Below are positions 1-6,798 of a stretch of DNA of 6,798 nucleotides, one piece after another. Both the position numbers and the translations under genes were made by a program. Position 1 is the stretch's first letter. Each line of letters begins with the position of its first letter. The stretch is from positions 1 to 6,798 of the forward strand of contig JAUWSZ010000138.1 in the NCBI GenBank assembly GCA_030609865.1, given 5' to 3'. The DNA is from a bacterium. GTDB taxonomy: Bacteria > Desulfobacterota > DSWW01. The notes below the pieces were generated by a model, which had not been told where the DNA came from, did not search any database, and worked only from the letters and a program-made list of their open reading frames with translations.

Positions 1-963
<963 letters not shown>

Positions 964-971
964 GAGCGTTT

Positions 972-1055
972 GGCTATTAGCTATTAGCTTTTAGCCCTTA
1001 GCAGGAACGCCCAACCGCCAAAGACTTAATAGCTAACAGCTAATGGCTAACAGCC
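972..1055 (+). repeat. Heptad-periodic inverted repeat (long imperfect hairpin)
   Basis: Two arms of four 7-bp units each face one another across a 28-nt spacer (1000-1027). The left arm, 972-999, reads GGCTATT, AGCTATT, AGCTTTT, AGCCCTT. The right arm, 1028-1055, reads AATAGCT, AACAGCT, AATGGCT, AACAGCC. Folded in register, 23 of 28 positions pair as Watson-Crick and one more as G-U; the inner unit is the weakest. The tract starts 8 nt after the tuf stop and ends 55 nt before rpmG. TAG recurs every 7 nt in the left arm and TAA every 7 nt in the right arm, so stops fall in all three forward frames. No T-run follows the stem, so it is not a classical intrinsic terminator. It may limit read-through from tuf, protect the tuf mRNA 3' end, or be a dispersed intergenic repeat. 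The structure is seen; the function is inferred. Confidence 0.8.
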
Positions 1056-1092
1056 GGGGATTGGGCAGTCTACACAAGGCTGCTGAACATAC

Positions 1093-1103
1093 GGGGAGGA
1101 AGG
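1093..1103 (+). promoter_or_regulatory. Ribosome binding site of rpmG
   Basis: The purine-rich run GGGGAGGAAGG ends 7 nt before the ATG at 1111 and contains GGAGG. It fixes the start of this short gene. Confidence 0.8.
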
Positions 1104-1110
1104 GTACCAA

Positions 1111-1263
1111 ATGCCATCTGACATCGTCACCCTCGCTTGTGGGGAATGCAAAAGGAGAAACTATTCCACCACGAGGAACAAGAAGAAGACACCTGACAAG
1201 CTCTCCATGAAAAAGTATTGCCGTTTCTGTCGGACCCATACGCTTCACAAGGAAACGAAATGA
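1111..1263 (+). CDS. rpmG: 50S ribosomal protein L33, zinc-binding (C+) form
   Basis: L33 is a small protein of the large ribosomal subunit near the E site. Translation from ATG 1111 to TGA 1261-1263 gives 50 residues, the usual L33 size. Cysteines at positions 10 and 13 (CGEC) and 37 and 40 (CRFC) form two CxxC knuckles, so this is the zinc-ribbon C+ form. The basic middle ([14 protein letters not shown]) and the segment [18 protein letters not shown] match the family pattern. A good ribosome binding site lies just upstream. The gene sits between tuf and a tRNA-Trp gene that starts only 10 nt after its stop, so the two are probably on one transcript and cleavage at the tRNA 5' end would set the rpmG mRNA 3' end. 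Where a genome also has a C- L33 copy, the two are often zinc-regulated; no Zur box is evident here. Confidence 0.96.
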   Translation: MPSDIVTLACGECKRRNYSTTRNKKKTPDKLSMKKYCRFCRTHTLHKETK

Positions 1264-1273
1264 AACGGAATGA

Positions 1274-1349
1274 AGGCCAGTAGCTCTAACGGTAGAGCAC
1301 CGGACTCCAAATCCGGGTGATGGGGGTTCGAATCCCTCCTGGCCTGCCA
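1274..1349 (+). tRNA. trnW: tRNA-Trp, anticodon CCA
   Basis: A complete 76-nt cloverleaf can be drawn. The acceptor stem AGGCCAG (1274-1280) pairs perfectly with CTGGCCT (1339-1345), followed by discriminator G (1346) and an encoded CCA end (1347-1349). The D stem is GCTC/GAGC (1283-1286 and 1295-1298) around a TAACGGTA loop. The anticodon stem CCGGA/TCCGG (1300-1304 and 1312-1316) encloses the loop CTCCAAA, placing anticodon CCA at 1307-1309, which reads UGG (Trp). The T arm is GGGGG, loop TTCGAAT, CCCTC, with one G-U pair. The G discriminator suits tryptophan identity. The gene lies between rpmG and secE in the same direction, with no separate promoter or terminator seen, so it is probably cut from the operon transcript by RNase P and 3' nucleases. 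Confidence 0.98.
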
Positions 1350-1399
1350 ACAGCAACAGGAAAACCTCAGCGTCTCAGCAAGAAAGAAACGGATCGAAG

Positions 1400-1585
1400 A
1401 TGGTTGAAAAGATCAAGCAGTTCTTGAAAGAATTCCGGATCGAGATGAAAAAGGTAAGCTGGCCCACCCGGAAAGAGATCGTGGCCTCTACGGGCGTCGT
1501 GCTGGTCGTTGTCATGCTCATCTCTTTTTACCTCGGCGCGGCAGATCTCCTCTTTTCAAAGTTGCTACGGCTCATGTTGAGTTGA
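1400..1585 (+). CDS. secE: Preprotein translocase subunit SecE
   Basis: SecE is the small essential inner-membrane subunit that clamps SecY in the SecYEG protein-export channel. The 61-residue product is the short single-span form found in most bacteria; E. coli SecE is longer, with three spans. Residues 1-20 form a basic amphipathic helix (VEKIKQFLKEFRIEMKKV). The family motif SWPTRKEI follows at 20-27. One hydrophobic membrane segment covers about 31-52 (TGVVLVVVMLISFYLG and onward), followed by a short basic tail. The ATG at 1400 gives the expected family N terminus, but the ribosome binding site is weak: only scattered purines such as CGGAT and GAAG precede it, so translation may be modest. 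The gene starts 50 nt after the tRNA and is followed by nusG after 44 nt, the common secE-nusG pairing. Confidence 0.95.
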   Translation: MVEKIKQFLKEFRIEMKKVSWPTRKEIVASTGVVLVVVMLISFYLGAADLLFSKLLRLMLS

Positions 1586-1619
1586 AACCGTCGGGGCACC
1601 CCAACGAACACTTGTCCTT

Positions 1620-1624
1620 GGAAG
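1620..1624 (+). promoter_or_regulatory. Ribosome binding site that decides the nusG start
   Basis: GGAAG lies 5 nt before ATG 1630. It supports that ATG over the in-frame TTG at 1582, which would overlap the secE stop and add 16 residues not typical of NusG. Confidence 0.65.
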
Positions 1625-1629
1625 AATCC

Positions 1630-2160
1630 ATGTCAAAACAATGGTATGTGGTGCACACCTACACGGGCTACGAAATGAAGGCCAAGCAGAACCTCGAGGA
1701 CAGGGTCAAGCAGCTGTCCAAGGAGGATCTTTTTGGGGAGATCCTCGTGCCCACGGAAAACATCGTGGAACTCGTCAAGGGGAAGAAGAAGGAAACGAAG
1801 AGAAAGTTCTTCCCAGGCTATATCCTCGTCAACATGGTGCTGAACGGAGAGACCTGGTACATCGTGAAGAACACGCCCAAGATCACCGGATTCGTCGGTG
1901 GCGGCACGACCCCTCCTCCCATTCCGGAAGGCGAGGTCAAACGGATCACTCAGCAGATTGCCGACGGCTCCCTCAAGCCGAAACCGAAGGCGGTGTTCGA
2001 AAAGGGAGAGGGCGTCAGGATCATCGACGGCCCCTTCACCAGCTTCAACGGCGTCGTGGAAGATGTCAGGCCTGAAAAAGGAAAGCTGCGGGTTTCGGTC
2101 AGCATCTTCGGAAGATCGACACCCGTGGAATTGGATTTCACACAAGTGGAAAAAAGCTAA
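1630..2160 (+). CDS. nusG: Transcription termination/antitermination factor NusG
   Basis: NusG binds the clamp of RNA polymerase, reduces pausing, works with Rho, and can link polymerase to the ribosome through S10. The product has 176 residues, close to the usual 170-180. The N-terminal NGN domain spans about 1-110: it opens with KQWYVVHTYTGYE and contains the FFPGYILV block at 60-67 and the NTPKITGFVGG loop at 81-91. A Pro-rich linker (TTPPPIPEGE) follows. The C-terminal KOW domain covers about 122-172: FEKGEGVRIIDGPFTSFNG, then GKLRVSVSIFGRSTPVELDF. The start at ATG 1630 is preferred because MSKQWYVVHT aligns with the normal NusG N terminus and has a suitable ribosome binding site. rplK begins 18 nt downstream, so the two are probably co-transcribed. 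Nothing looks truncated or altered. Confidence 0.98.
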   Translation: MSKQWYVVHTYTGYEMKAKQNLEDRVKQLSKEDLFGEILVPTENIVELVKGKKKETKRKFFPGYILVNMVLNGETWYIVKNTPKITGFVGGGTTPPPIPEGEVKRITQQIADGSLKPKPKAVFEKGEGVRIIDGPFTSFNGVVEDVRPEKGKLRVSVSIFGRSTPVELDFTQVEKS

Positions 2161-2178
2161 AGGACGGTAGATCGCATC

Positions 2179-2607
2179 ATGGCAAAAAAGATGATCGCAT
2201 CGGTCAAGTTGTTGGTGCCCGCCGGTCAAGCGAACCCTGCCCCTCCGGTGGGCCCGGCCCTTGGTCAGCACGGCGTGAACATCATGGAGTTCTGCAAGGC
2301 CTTCAACGCCAAAACGCAGAACCAGGAGGGAATGTTGATTCCTGTCGTACTCACCGTGTACGCAGATCGTTCCTTCTCCTTCATCACGAAGACCCCTCCT
2401 GCATCGGTTCTCCTCAAGAAGGCGGCCGGCATTGCAAAGGGAGCGAACAACCCAGGCAAGGAAGAGGTCGGCAAGGTAACGAAGCAGCAGGCACTCGACA
2501 TTGCCAAGCAGAAACTCGAGGACCTCAATGCAGTCGATTTGGAGAATGCCTTCCGAATCATCGAGGGCACGGCGAGAAGCATGGGCATCCAGATCGTAAA
2601 ATCCTGA
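2179..2607 (+). CDS. rplK: 50S ribosomal protein L11
   Basis: L11 binds the GTPase-associated region of 23S rRNA at the base of the stalk and is needed for RelA-dependent sensing of uncharged tRNA. The 142-residue product is the standard length. The N-terminal domain (about 1-70) carries the proline-rich loop [16 protein letters not shown] at 19-34, including the Pro22-Pro23 pair at which thiostrepton contacts L11. [16 protein letters not shown] leads into the RNA-binding C-terminal domain (about 75-142), which ends with [10 protein letters not shown]. The conserved prolines and wild-type loop give no sign of thiopeptide resistance through L11. The upstream sequence AAAGGACGG (2159-2167) is a moderate ribosome binding site, 11 nt before the ATG. 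In E. coli, L1 represses rplK-rplA at the rplK leader; here only 18 nt separate nusG and rplK, so any L1 site would overlap the nusG end. Confidence 0.98.
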   Translation: MAKKMIASVKLLVPAGQANPAPPVGPALGQHGVNIMEFCKAFNAKTQNQEGMLIPVVLTVYADRSFSFITKTPPASVLLKKAAGIAKGANNPGKEEVGKVTKQQALDIAKQKLEDLNAVDLENAFRIIEGTARSMGIQIVKS

Positions 2608-2641
2608 ATTCAACTCTTTCGACGAGAGATGGGCGAGAGTC

Positions 2642-3349
2642 ATGGCAAAGCGTGGAAAGCAATACAGGCAGGCAAAGGAAACGTACGATTCGACGAAAGC
2701 GTATCCTGTTGACGAGGCCCTGGGCCTTTTGTCGCAGCTGCACTTCGCCAAGTTCGACGAATCCGTCGACGTGGCCGTGCGCCTCGGCGTGGACCCGAAG
2801 CGAGCGGATCAAATGGTGAGAGGCACCGTCACGCTTCCTCATGGAACCGGCAAGCAGATCCGCATCGTCGCCTTTGCCAAGGGGGAGAAAGAGAAAGAGG
2901 CCGAAGAGGCGGGTGCGGATGTTGTGGGAGGGGAAGACCTCGTCAAGAAGATTTCCGAGGAAGGCTGGCTGGAATTCGACAAGGCCGTTGCCACCCCCGA
3001 CATGATGTCTCACGTCGGAAAGATCGGAAAAATCCTCGGGCCTCGCGGACTGATGCCCAACCCGAAGGTGGGGACCGTTACGTTCGAATTGAAGAAGGCC
3101 ATACAAGAACTCAAGGCTGGAAAAACGGAGTTCCGCGTCGACAAAGTGGGAAACGTGCACGTTGCCATCGGCAAGGTTTCCTTCGGCTCCGAGAAGCTGA
3201 GAGAGAACTTCCTGATTTTGCTCGACGCTCTCCTCCGGGCAAAACCGGCGGCCAGCAAAGGAACGTACGTGAAGAACGTGGCCGTTTCGACCACCATGAG
3301 CCCCGGTGTAAAAGTCGATCCCGCGAATATTCGGACGCTCCTCCGATAA
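2642..3349 (+). CDS. rplA: 50S ribosomal protein L1
   Basis: L1 forms the mobile stalk beside the E site that helps release deacylated tRNA, and in many bacteria it also represses its own operon. The product has 235 residues, typical for the family. Domain I is built from residues 1 to about 68 plus about 160-235; domain II is the middle part. The L1 signature [20 protein letters not shown] lies at 126-145. The N-terminal RNA-binding block [20 protein letters not shown] is at 38-57 and the C-terminal block [12 protein letters not shown] at 216-227. The ATG at 2642 gives the normal [11 protein letters not shown] start. Its ribosome binding site is poor, with only GAGAG near 2635-2639, which could reflect coupling to rplK translation 34 nt upstream. 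The family assignment is firm; autoregulation here is inferred from homologues. Confidence 0.98.
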   Translation: MAKRGKQYRQAKETYDSTKAYPVDEALGLLSQLHFAKFDESVDVAVRLGVDPKRADQMVRGTVTLPHGTGKQIRIVAFAKGEKEKEAEEAGADVVGGEDLVKKISEEGWLEFDKAVATPDMMSHVGKIGKILGPRGLMPNPKVGTVTFELKKAIQELKAGKTEFRVDKVGNVHVAIGKVSFGSEKLRENFLILLDALLRAKPAASKGTYVKNVAVSTTMSPGVKVDPANIRTLLR

Positions 3350-3376
3350 TTTCGCCCGGGCAAAAGGCCACTGCAT

Positions 3377-3386
3377 GGGAGAAGGA
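3377..3386 (+). promoter_or_regulatory. Ribosome binding site supporting the rplJ TTG start
   Basis: GGGAGAAGGA precedes TTG 3389. GGGAG is 7 nt and AAGGA 2 nt from the start codon. The nearby ATG at 3375 is out of frame with rplJ, and no in-frame ATG lies in the gap, so TTG is the best supported start. Confidence 0.75.
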
Positions 3387-3388
3387 AA

Positions 3389-3919
3389 TTGAACCGCACA
3401 GAAAAAGAACAAACCGTTGCTTCGTTGTACAGCGGGTTTTCGGACGCTACCTTCGTCAGCCTCGTGGCTTTCAAGGGACTGAATGTTCCGGAAATCTCCT
3501 TGCTGCGTCACGAACTGCGAGCCGCCGGGACCGAATTCCGGGTCGTGAAGAACACGCTTGCTCGACGAGCCATCAAGGGCACCGACCTCGAACAGCTCGA
3601 GGAGCACTTCGTGGGTTCCACGGCCGTCGCCATGACGAACCAGGACCCGGCGGCTCCCGCGAAGATCCTCGCCAAGTTCGCCAAAAACAACCCCAAGCTG
3701 GAAGTCCGAATCGGCTTGTTGTCCGGGAAACCCCTCTCCAAGGAGAGCATCGAGAGACTCTCCAAGCTTCCGCCGCGTGAAGTCCTCCTCTCGATGTTGT
3801 TGGGAACCCTCAAGGCCCCGACCAGCGGCCTGGTCAACGTTCTGTCCGGGGTGTTGTCGAAGTTTCTCCGTACGCTCCATGCCATTCAACAGGAAAAGGA
3901 AAAGTCAGCCAATACTTGA
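3389..3919 (+). CDS. rplJ: 50S ribosomal protein L10 (stalk base), TTG start
   Basis: L10 anchors the L12 dimers of the ribosomal stalk to 23S rRNA next to L11. The product has 176 residues. The N-terminal domain begins [16 protein letters not shown], the usual L10 opening, and contains the rRNA-binding block [15 protein letters not shown] at 50-64. [18 protein letters not shown] (127-144) leads into the C-terminal L12-binding helix. After the conserved Ala-Pro, the tail is 32 residues ([16 protein letters not shown] and onward), longer than I recall for E. coli and B. subtilis and similar to the Thermotoga tail, which holds three L12 dimers. The start is TTG, the only non-ATG start among the seven complete protein genes here, behind a clear ribosome binding site. 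The gap from rplA is only 39 nt, and rplL follows after 34 nt. Confidence 0.97.
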   Translation: MNRTEKEQTVASLYSGFSDATFVSLVAFKGLNVPEISLLRHELRAAGTEFRVVKNTLARRAIKGTDLEQLEEHFVGSTAVAMTNQDPAAPAKILAKFAKNNPKLEVRIGLLSGKPLSKESIERLSKLPPREVLLSMLLGTLKAPTSGLVNVLSGVLSKFLRTLHAIQQEKEKSANT

Positions 3920-3937
3920 TGATACCTAGAAGACCCC

Positions 3938-3946
3938 AAGGAGGTG
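3938..3946 (+). promoter_or_regulatory. Near-perfect ribosome binding site of rplL
   Basis: AAGGAGGTG is fully complementary to the canonical 3' end of 16S rRNA over 9 bases and lies 7 nt before ATG 3954. It is the strongest such site in the window, which fits the need for several L12 copies per L10. Confidence 0.9.
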
Positions 3947-3953
3947 CAATCCA

Positions 3954-4349
3954 ATGCCAGAGGTAACAAAAGTAGACGTAATGCAATTCATCGAGAACAT
4001 GACCGTCCTGGAGCTATCCGAGCTCATATCCGATCTCGAGGAAAAGTTTGGCGTGACCGCTGCCGCCCCGATGGCCGCGGTGGGCGCGATCCCAGCTGGT
4101 GCCGCTGGAGATGCTGCTGAGGCACAGGCGGAGGAGAAGACCGAATTCGACGTCGTCCTGACGAGCTTTGGCTCCCAGAAGATCCAGGTGATCAAGGTGG
4201 TCAGAGCGGTCACCGGGCTCGGCCTCAAAGAGGCAAAGGACCTCGTGGAAGCCGCTCCGAAACCTGTCAAAGAAGCCATCCCGAAGGAAGAGGCGGAAGA
4301 CATCAAGGGCAAACTGGAAGAGGTCGGGGCGGAAGTGGAACTCAAGTAA
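3954..4349 (+). CDS. rplL: 50S ribosomal protein L7/L12
   Basis: L12 is the multicopy stalk protein that recruits and activates the translational GTPases such as EF-Tu and EF-G. The product has 131 residues, about ten more than the E. coli protein. The N-terminal dimerisation domain spans about 1-33 ([23 protein letters not shown]). An Ala/Gly-rich flexible hinge covers about 35-60 and accounts for much of the extra length. The globular C-terminal domain spans about 63-131 and carries the factor-binding helices [20 protein letters not shown] at 77-96; Ile77, Ile80, Lys81 and Arg84 correspond to the E. coli factor-contact residues 66, 69, 70 and 73. The strong ribosome binding site fits the high demand. 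The gene is followed by a 100-nt gap and then rpoB, the usual beta-operon order. Confidence 0.98.
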   Translation: MPEVTKVDVMQFIENMTVLELSELISDLEEKFGVTAAAPMAAVGAIPAGAAGDAAEAQAEEKTEFDVVLTSFGSQKIQVIKVVRAVTGLGLKEAKDLVEAAPKPVKEAIPKEEAEDIKGKLEEVGAEVELK

Positions 4350-4449
4350 TCATACCGTGCCGTCCAGTTTCCGTATGCGTGCGTTTTCCGTGCTGTAGGG
4401 AAGCCCCAACCGCTCTGTTTTCTCGTTTCCGTCTCACAAGGAGACAACT
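4350..4449 (+). other. rplL-rpoB intergenic leader
   Basis: This 100-nt stretch separates the ribosomal genes from rpoB. In E. coli the equivalent gap holds a partial terminator and an RNase III site that lower rpoB relative to rplL. Here only a weak CATAC/GTATG pair (4351-4355 and 4373-4377) with a 17-nt loop is visible, then a pyrimidine-rich run at about 4411-4435. Within it, GCTCTGTTT at 4412-4420 loosely resembles a boxA antitermination element. There is no strong stem with a following T-run, so a partial-terminator role is plausible from position but not shown by the sequence. Confidence 0.4.
4438..4443 (+). promoter_or_regulatory. Ribosome binding site of rpoB
   Basis: AAGGAG lies 6 nt before ATG 4450 and supports that start for rpoB. 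Confidence 0.85.
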
Positions 4450-6798
4450 ATGGATTCGCTCAATCTTCATCGTAAACGATATCGAAGATCGTTCAATAAG
4501 ATTGAAGAAATCCTCGATTATCCCAACCTCATCGATATCCAGAAGAGTTCGTACGAGAACTTCCTTCAGGCCCAGTCGCCCCCCGAGAAGCGCAAGCCGA
4601 TCGGCATGGAGGAGGTCTTCCGAAGCGTCTTCCCGATCAAGGACTTCAACGAGACCTGTTCTCTCGAGTACGTGAAATATGCACTCGGAAAACCGAAGTA
4701 CGACGTAGACGAGTGCACGCAGCGAGGCATGAGCTTCGCCATCCCGATCAAAATCATTGTCCAGCTCGTCAAGTGGGACAAGGACCCGGACACGGGCGTC
4801 CAGAGCATCCGGGATGTGAAGGAACAGGAAGTCTACTTCGGAGAGATCCCCCTCATGACCGACAACGGTACCTTCATCATCAACGGTACCGAGAGGGTGA
4901 TCGTCAGCCAGATGCACCGCTCCCCGGGCGTCTTCTTCGACCACGACAAGGGGAAGACCCACACGGGCAAGGTTCTCTACTCTGCACGCATCATCCCCTA
5001 TCGGGGCTCCTGGCTCGACTTCGAGTTTGACGCGAAAGACATCCTCTACGTGCGTATCGATCGCCGCCGGAAGCTCCCGGCCACGATTCTGCTCAAGGCC
5101 CTCGGGTACACCACCGACGAGCTTCTGAAGCATTTCTACAAGACGGAGGAGATCTTCGTCGAGGAGGGGAAGAAGCTCACCCAGAAATTCGACCCCCAGG
5201 TGCTCGAAGAGAAGCAAGTCACGAAGGACATCCGCGATCCGGTCACCGGAGACCTTCTGCTTCGCAAGGGCAAAAAATTCCTGCGGCCCGCCATCAAGAA
5301 GCTCCAGAAAGCCAAGGTGAAGCGGATCCCTGTTCAAACGGAAGACGTGGTCGGCTGTTACGCGGCCGCAGACATCACGGACATGAAGACGGGCGAGATC
5401 CTGGTCGAGTACAACGAACCGATCACAGAGGAGAAATTCGAGGAAATCCTCGCTCGAGGGATCAACTCTTTCTCCGTTCTTCACCTCGACGACATCATGA
5501 TCGGCCCTTCCCTTCAGCAGACCCTGCTGATCGACAAGGTCACCACACAAGAAGAGGCGATCCTGGAGATCTACCGGCGTCTCCGCCCGGGGGACCCGCC
5601 AAACCTCGACACGGCCGCCGTGTTCTTCAACAACCTGTTCTTCAACCAGGACCGTTACGACCTCTCGAAAGTCGGACGGCTCAAGCTCAACTATAAACTC
5701 GAACTGGATACGCCGCTGGACATCCAAACCCTCCGGAGGGAGGACATCCTGGCGGTGGTTCAATACCTTCTACAGGTCCGCAACGGCCACGGAAGCATCG
5801 ACGACATCGACCACCTGGGCAACCGCCGGGTGCGTTCGGTCGGGGAGTTGCTCGAGAACCAGTACCGCATCGGTATGGTCCGCATGGAGAAGGCAATCCG
5901 GGAGCGCCTGAGCCTCCAGGAAGTGGACACGCTGATGCCCCACGATCTCATCAACGCGAAGCCTGTTTTTGCGGTCGTGAAAGAGTTCTTCGGATCCAGC
6001 CAGCTCTCGCAGTTCATGGACCAGACGAACCCCTTGAGCGAAATCACGCACAAGAGAAGGCTCAGCGCCCTGGGCCCCGGCGGACTCACGCGCGAGCGGG
6101 CCGGCTTCGAGGTGCGCGATGTGCACCCGACGCACTACGGCCGGATTTGCCCGGTCGAGACCCCGGAAGGGCCGAACATCGGCCTCATCTCGTCCCTGAG
6201 CACCTTTGCCCGCATCAACGAGTTCGGATTCATCGAAACACCTTACCGTGTGGTCAAGAAAGGGAAGGTTTCCAAGGACACCCACTCTCTGTCCGCCCTC
6301 GAGGAGGAGCAGCACAAAATCGCCCAGGCCAACGCGCCGCTGGACGAACACGGCCGCTTCACCCGGGACCTGGTCTCCGCCAGAGTGGGCGGGGAATTCA
6401 CGATGGTCCCCCCCTCGGAAATCGAGTACATGGATGTCTCTCCCACGCAGCTCGTCAGCGTTGCGGCCTCCCTGATCCCGTTCCTGGAGCACGACGACGC
6501 GAACCGGGCGCTCATGGGGTCCAACATGCAGCGACAGGCCGTGCCCCTCCTGCGCACCGAGGCACCCATCGTGGGCACCGGCATGGAGGAGGTCGTTGCA
6601 AAGGACAGCGGCGTCACCGTCATCGCCAAGCGAGACGGCATCGTGGAAGGCATCGACGCCACACGCATCGTCCTGCGCGTCACGCCCCCACCCAAGCAGA
6701 AGGGCGACCCCGGGGTCGACATCTACAACCTGATCAAGTTCGTTCGCTCGAATCAGAACACCTGCATCCACCAGAAGCCGATCGTGAGTGTAGGGGAC
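4450..6798 (+). CDS. rpoB: DNA-directed RNA polymerase subunit beta, 3'-truncated by window edge
   Basis: RpoB forms, with RpoC, the catalytic cleft of RNA polymerase and holds the rifampicin pocket. The frame is open without a stop from ATG 4450 to the window end: 783 residues, somewhat over half of a proteobacterial beta subunit. Landmarks in order: SRF-type N terminus with [10 protein letters not shown]; the protrusion block [40 protein letters not shown]; an insert in the lobe region (about 226-355) like the proteobacterial SI1; [19 protein letters not shown]; the rifampicin region at 515-541; [35 protein letters not shown]; and [20 protein letters not shown]. Rifampicin contacts keep sensitive-type residues (Asp524, His534, Ser539, equal to E. 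coli 516, 526, 531). The catalytic-centre lysines and the C-terminal clamp lie beyond the window. rpoC is expected downstream but is not visible. Confidence 0.98.
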   Translation, partial: MDSLNLHRKRYRRSFNKIEEILDYPNLIDIQKSSYENFLQAQSPPEKRKPIGMEEVFRSVFPIKDFNETCSLEYVKYALGKPKYDVDECTQRGMSFAIPIKIIVQLVKWDKDPDTGVQSIRDVKEQEVYFGEIPLMTDNGTFIINGTERVIVSQMHRSPGVFFDHDKGKTHTGKVLYSARIIPYRGSWLDFEFDAKDILYVRIDRRRKLPATILLKALGYTTDELLKHFYKTEEIFVEEGKKLTQKFDPQVLEEKQVTKDIRDPVTGDLLLRKGKKFLRPAIKKLQKAKVKRIPVQTEDVVGCYAAADITDMKTGEILVEYNEPITEEKFEEILARGINSFSVLHLDDIMIGPSLQQTLLIDKVTTQEEAILEIYRRLRPGDPPNLDTAAVFFNNLFFNQDRYDLSKVGRLKLNYKLELDTPLDIQTLRREDILAVVQYLLQVRNGHGSIDDIDHLGNRRVRSVGELLENQYRIGMVRMEKAIRERLSLQEVDTLMPHDLINAKPVFAVVKEFFGSSQLSQFMDQTNPLSEITHKRRLSALGPGGLTRERAGFEVRDVHPTHYGRICPVETPEGPNIGLISSLSTFARINEFGFIETPYRVVKKGKVSKDTHSLSALEEEQHKIAQANAPLDEHGRFTRDLVSARVGGEFTMVPPSEIEYMDVSPTQLVSVAASLIPFLEHDDANRALMGSNMQRQAVPLLRTEAPIVGTGMEEVVAKDSGVTVIAKRDGIVEGIDATRIVLRVTPPPKQKGDPGVDIYNLIKFVRSNQNTCIHQKPIVSVGD

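Noticed and set aside
1061..1091. Possible sigma70 promoter before rpmG: TTGGGC (1061) and AACATA (1086).
   Set aside because: Both boxes match poorly, the spacer is 19 nt, and transcription would start inside the rpmG ribosome binding site.
1033..1356. Minus-strand reading frame with a GFEPPS-type N-terminal sequence.
   Set aside because: This is the well-known artefact of translating the antisense strand of a tRNA T arm; it overlaps the tRNA-Trp gene and rpmG.
1582..1629. N-terminal extension of nusG from TTG 1582, overlapping the secE stop.
   Set aside because: The 16 extra residues do not look like a NusG N terminus, and ATG 1630 has its own ribosome binding site and the standard opening sequence.
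1633..3889. Long minus-strand reading frames of 372 and 443 codons opposite nusG-rplK and rplA-rplJ.
   Set aside because: Both are codon-aligned with the sense genes and arise from rare use of TTA, CTA and TCA. The one ending at 2558 ends at an out-of-frame TCA inside rplK. Sense genes here are unambiguous.
4351..4377. CATAC/GTATG inverted repeat after rplL as a terminator.
   Set aside because: Only five base pairs with a 17-nt loop and no following T-run; too weak to call.
4865..4891. Direct repeat AACGGTACC in rpoB, 18 nt apart.
   Set aside because: It encodes the conserved Asn-Gly-Thr twice within the DNGTF...NGTER block of beta; the repetition is imposed by the protein.
4342..6771. Two long minus-strand reading frames (4342-5763 and 5770-6771) opposite rpoB.
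   Set aside because: They are codon-aligned with rpoB, so their stops correspond to sense TTA, CTA and TCA, which this gene avoids. The break between them is a single CTA Leu codon at 5770-5772. The translations resemble no family and have no start signals.

Overview
This window is a core bacterial translation and transcription gene cluster, all on the + strand: the 3' part of tuf (EF-Tu), rpmG (L33), a tRNA-Trp(CCA) gene, secE, nusG, rplK (L11), rplA (L1), rplJ (L10), rplL (L7/L12) and the first 783 codons of rpoB (RNA polymerase beta). Both ends are cut inside genes: tuf lacks about 78 N-terminal codons, and rpoB runs off the right edge without a stop.

The likely source is a Gram-negative, moderately GC-rich bacterium. 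The beta subunit is of the proteobacterial type, with the insert in its lobe region and near-E. coli signature blocks. L33 is the four-cysteine zinc form. A tRNA-Trp gene between rpmG and secE, next to tuf, fits my recollection of Desulfobacterota ('Deltaproteobacteria') and close relatives. That assignment is an inference and was not tested by tree or search.

Layout: tuf (1-963) is followed by a 147-nt gap holding a heptad-periodic inverted repeat able to form a long imperfect hairpin (972-1055). Then come rpmG (1111-1263), the tRNA 10 nt later (1274-1349), secE (1400-1585) and nusG (1630-2160). The stalk and L1 genes follow with 18-39 nt gaps: rplK (2179-2607), rplA (2642-3349), rplJ (3389-3919, TTG start) and rplL (3954-4349). 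After a 100-nt gap comes rpoB (4450 onward). Apart from the tuf-rpmG and rplL-rpoB gaps, spacing is tight and suggests co-transcription. I found no convincing sigma70 promoter or classical terminator.

The products act together. EF-Tu delivers aminoacyl-tRNA to the ribosome, where L11, L10 and L12 form the GTPase-activating stalk and L1 the opposite stalk. NusG couples RNA polymerase to the ribosome, RpoB is the polymerase beta subunit, and SecE is a core part of the SecYEG translocon.

I see no undescribed system here. The points most worth a second look are the heptad hairpin after tuf, the long L10 C-terminal helix that predicts three L12 dimers, and the short rplA-rplJ gap with a TTG start but no room for a long L10 leader. 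The long antisense reading frames are codon-bias shadows and are listed under rejected items.
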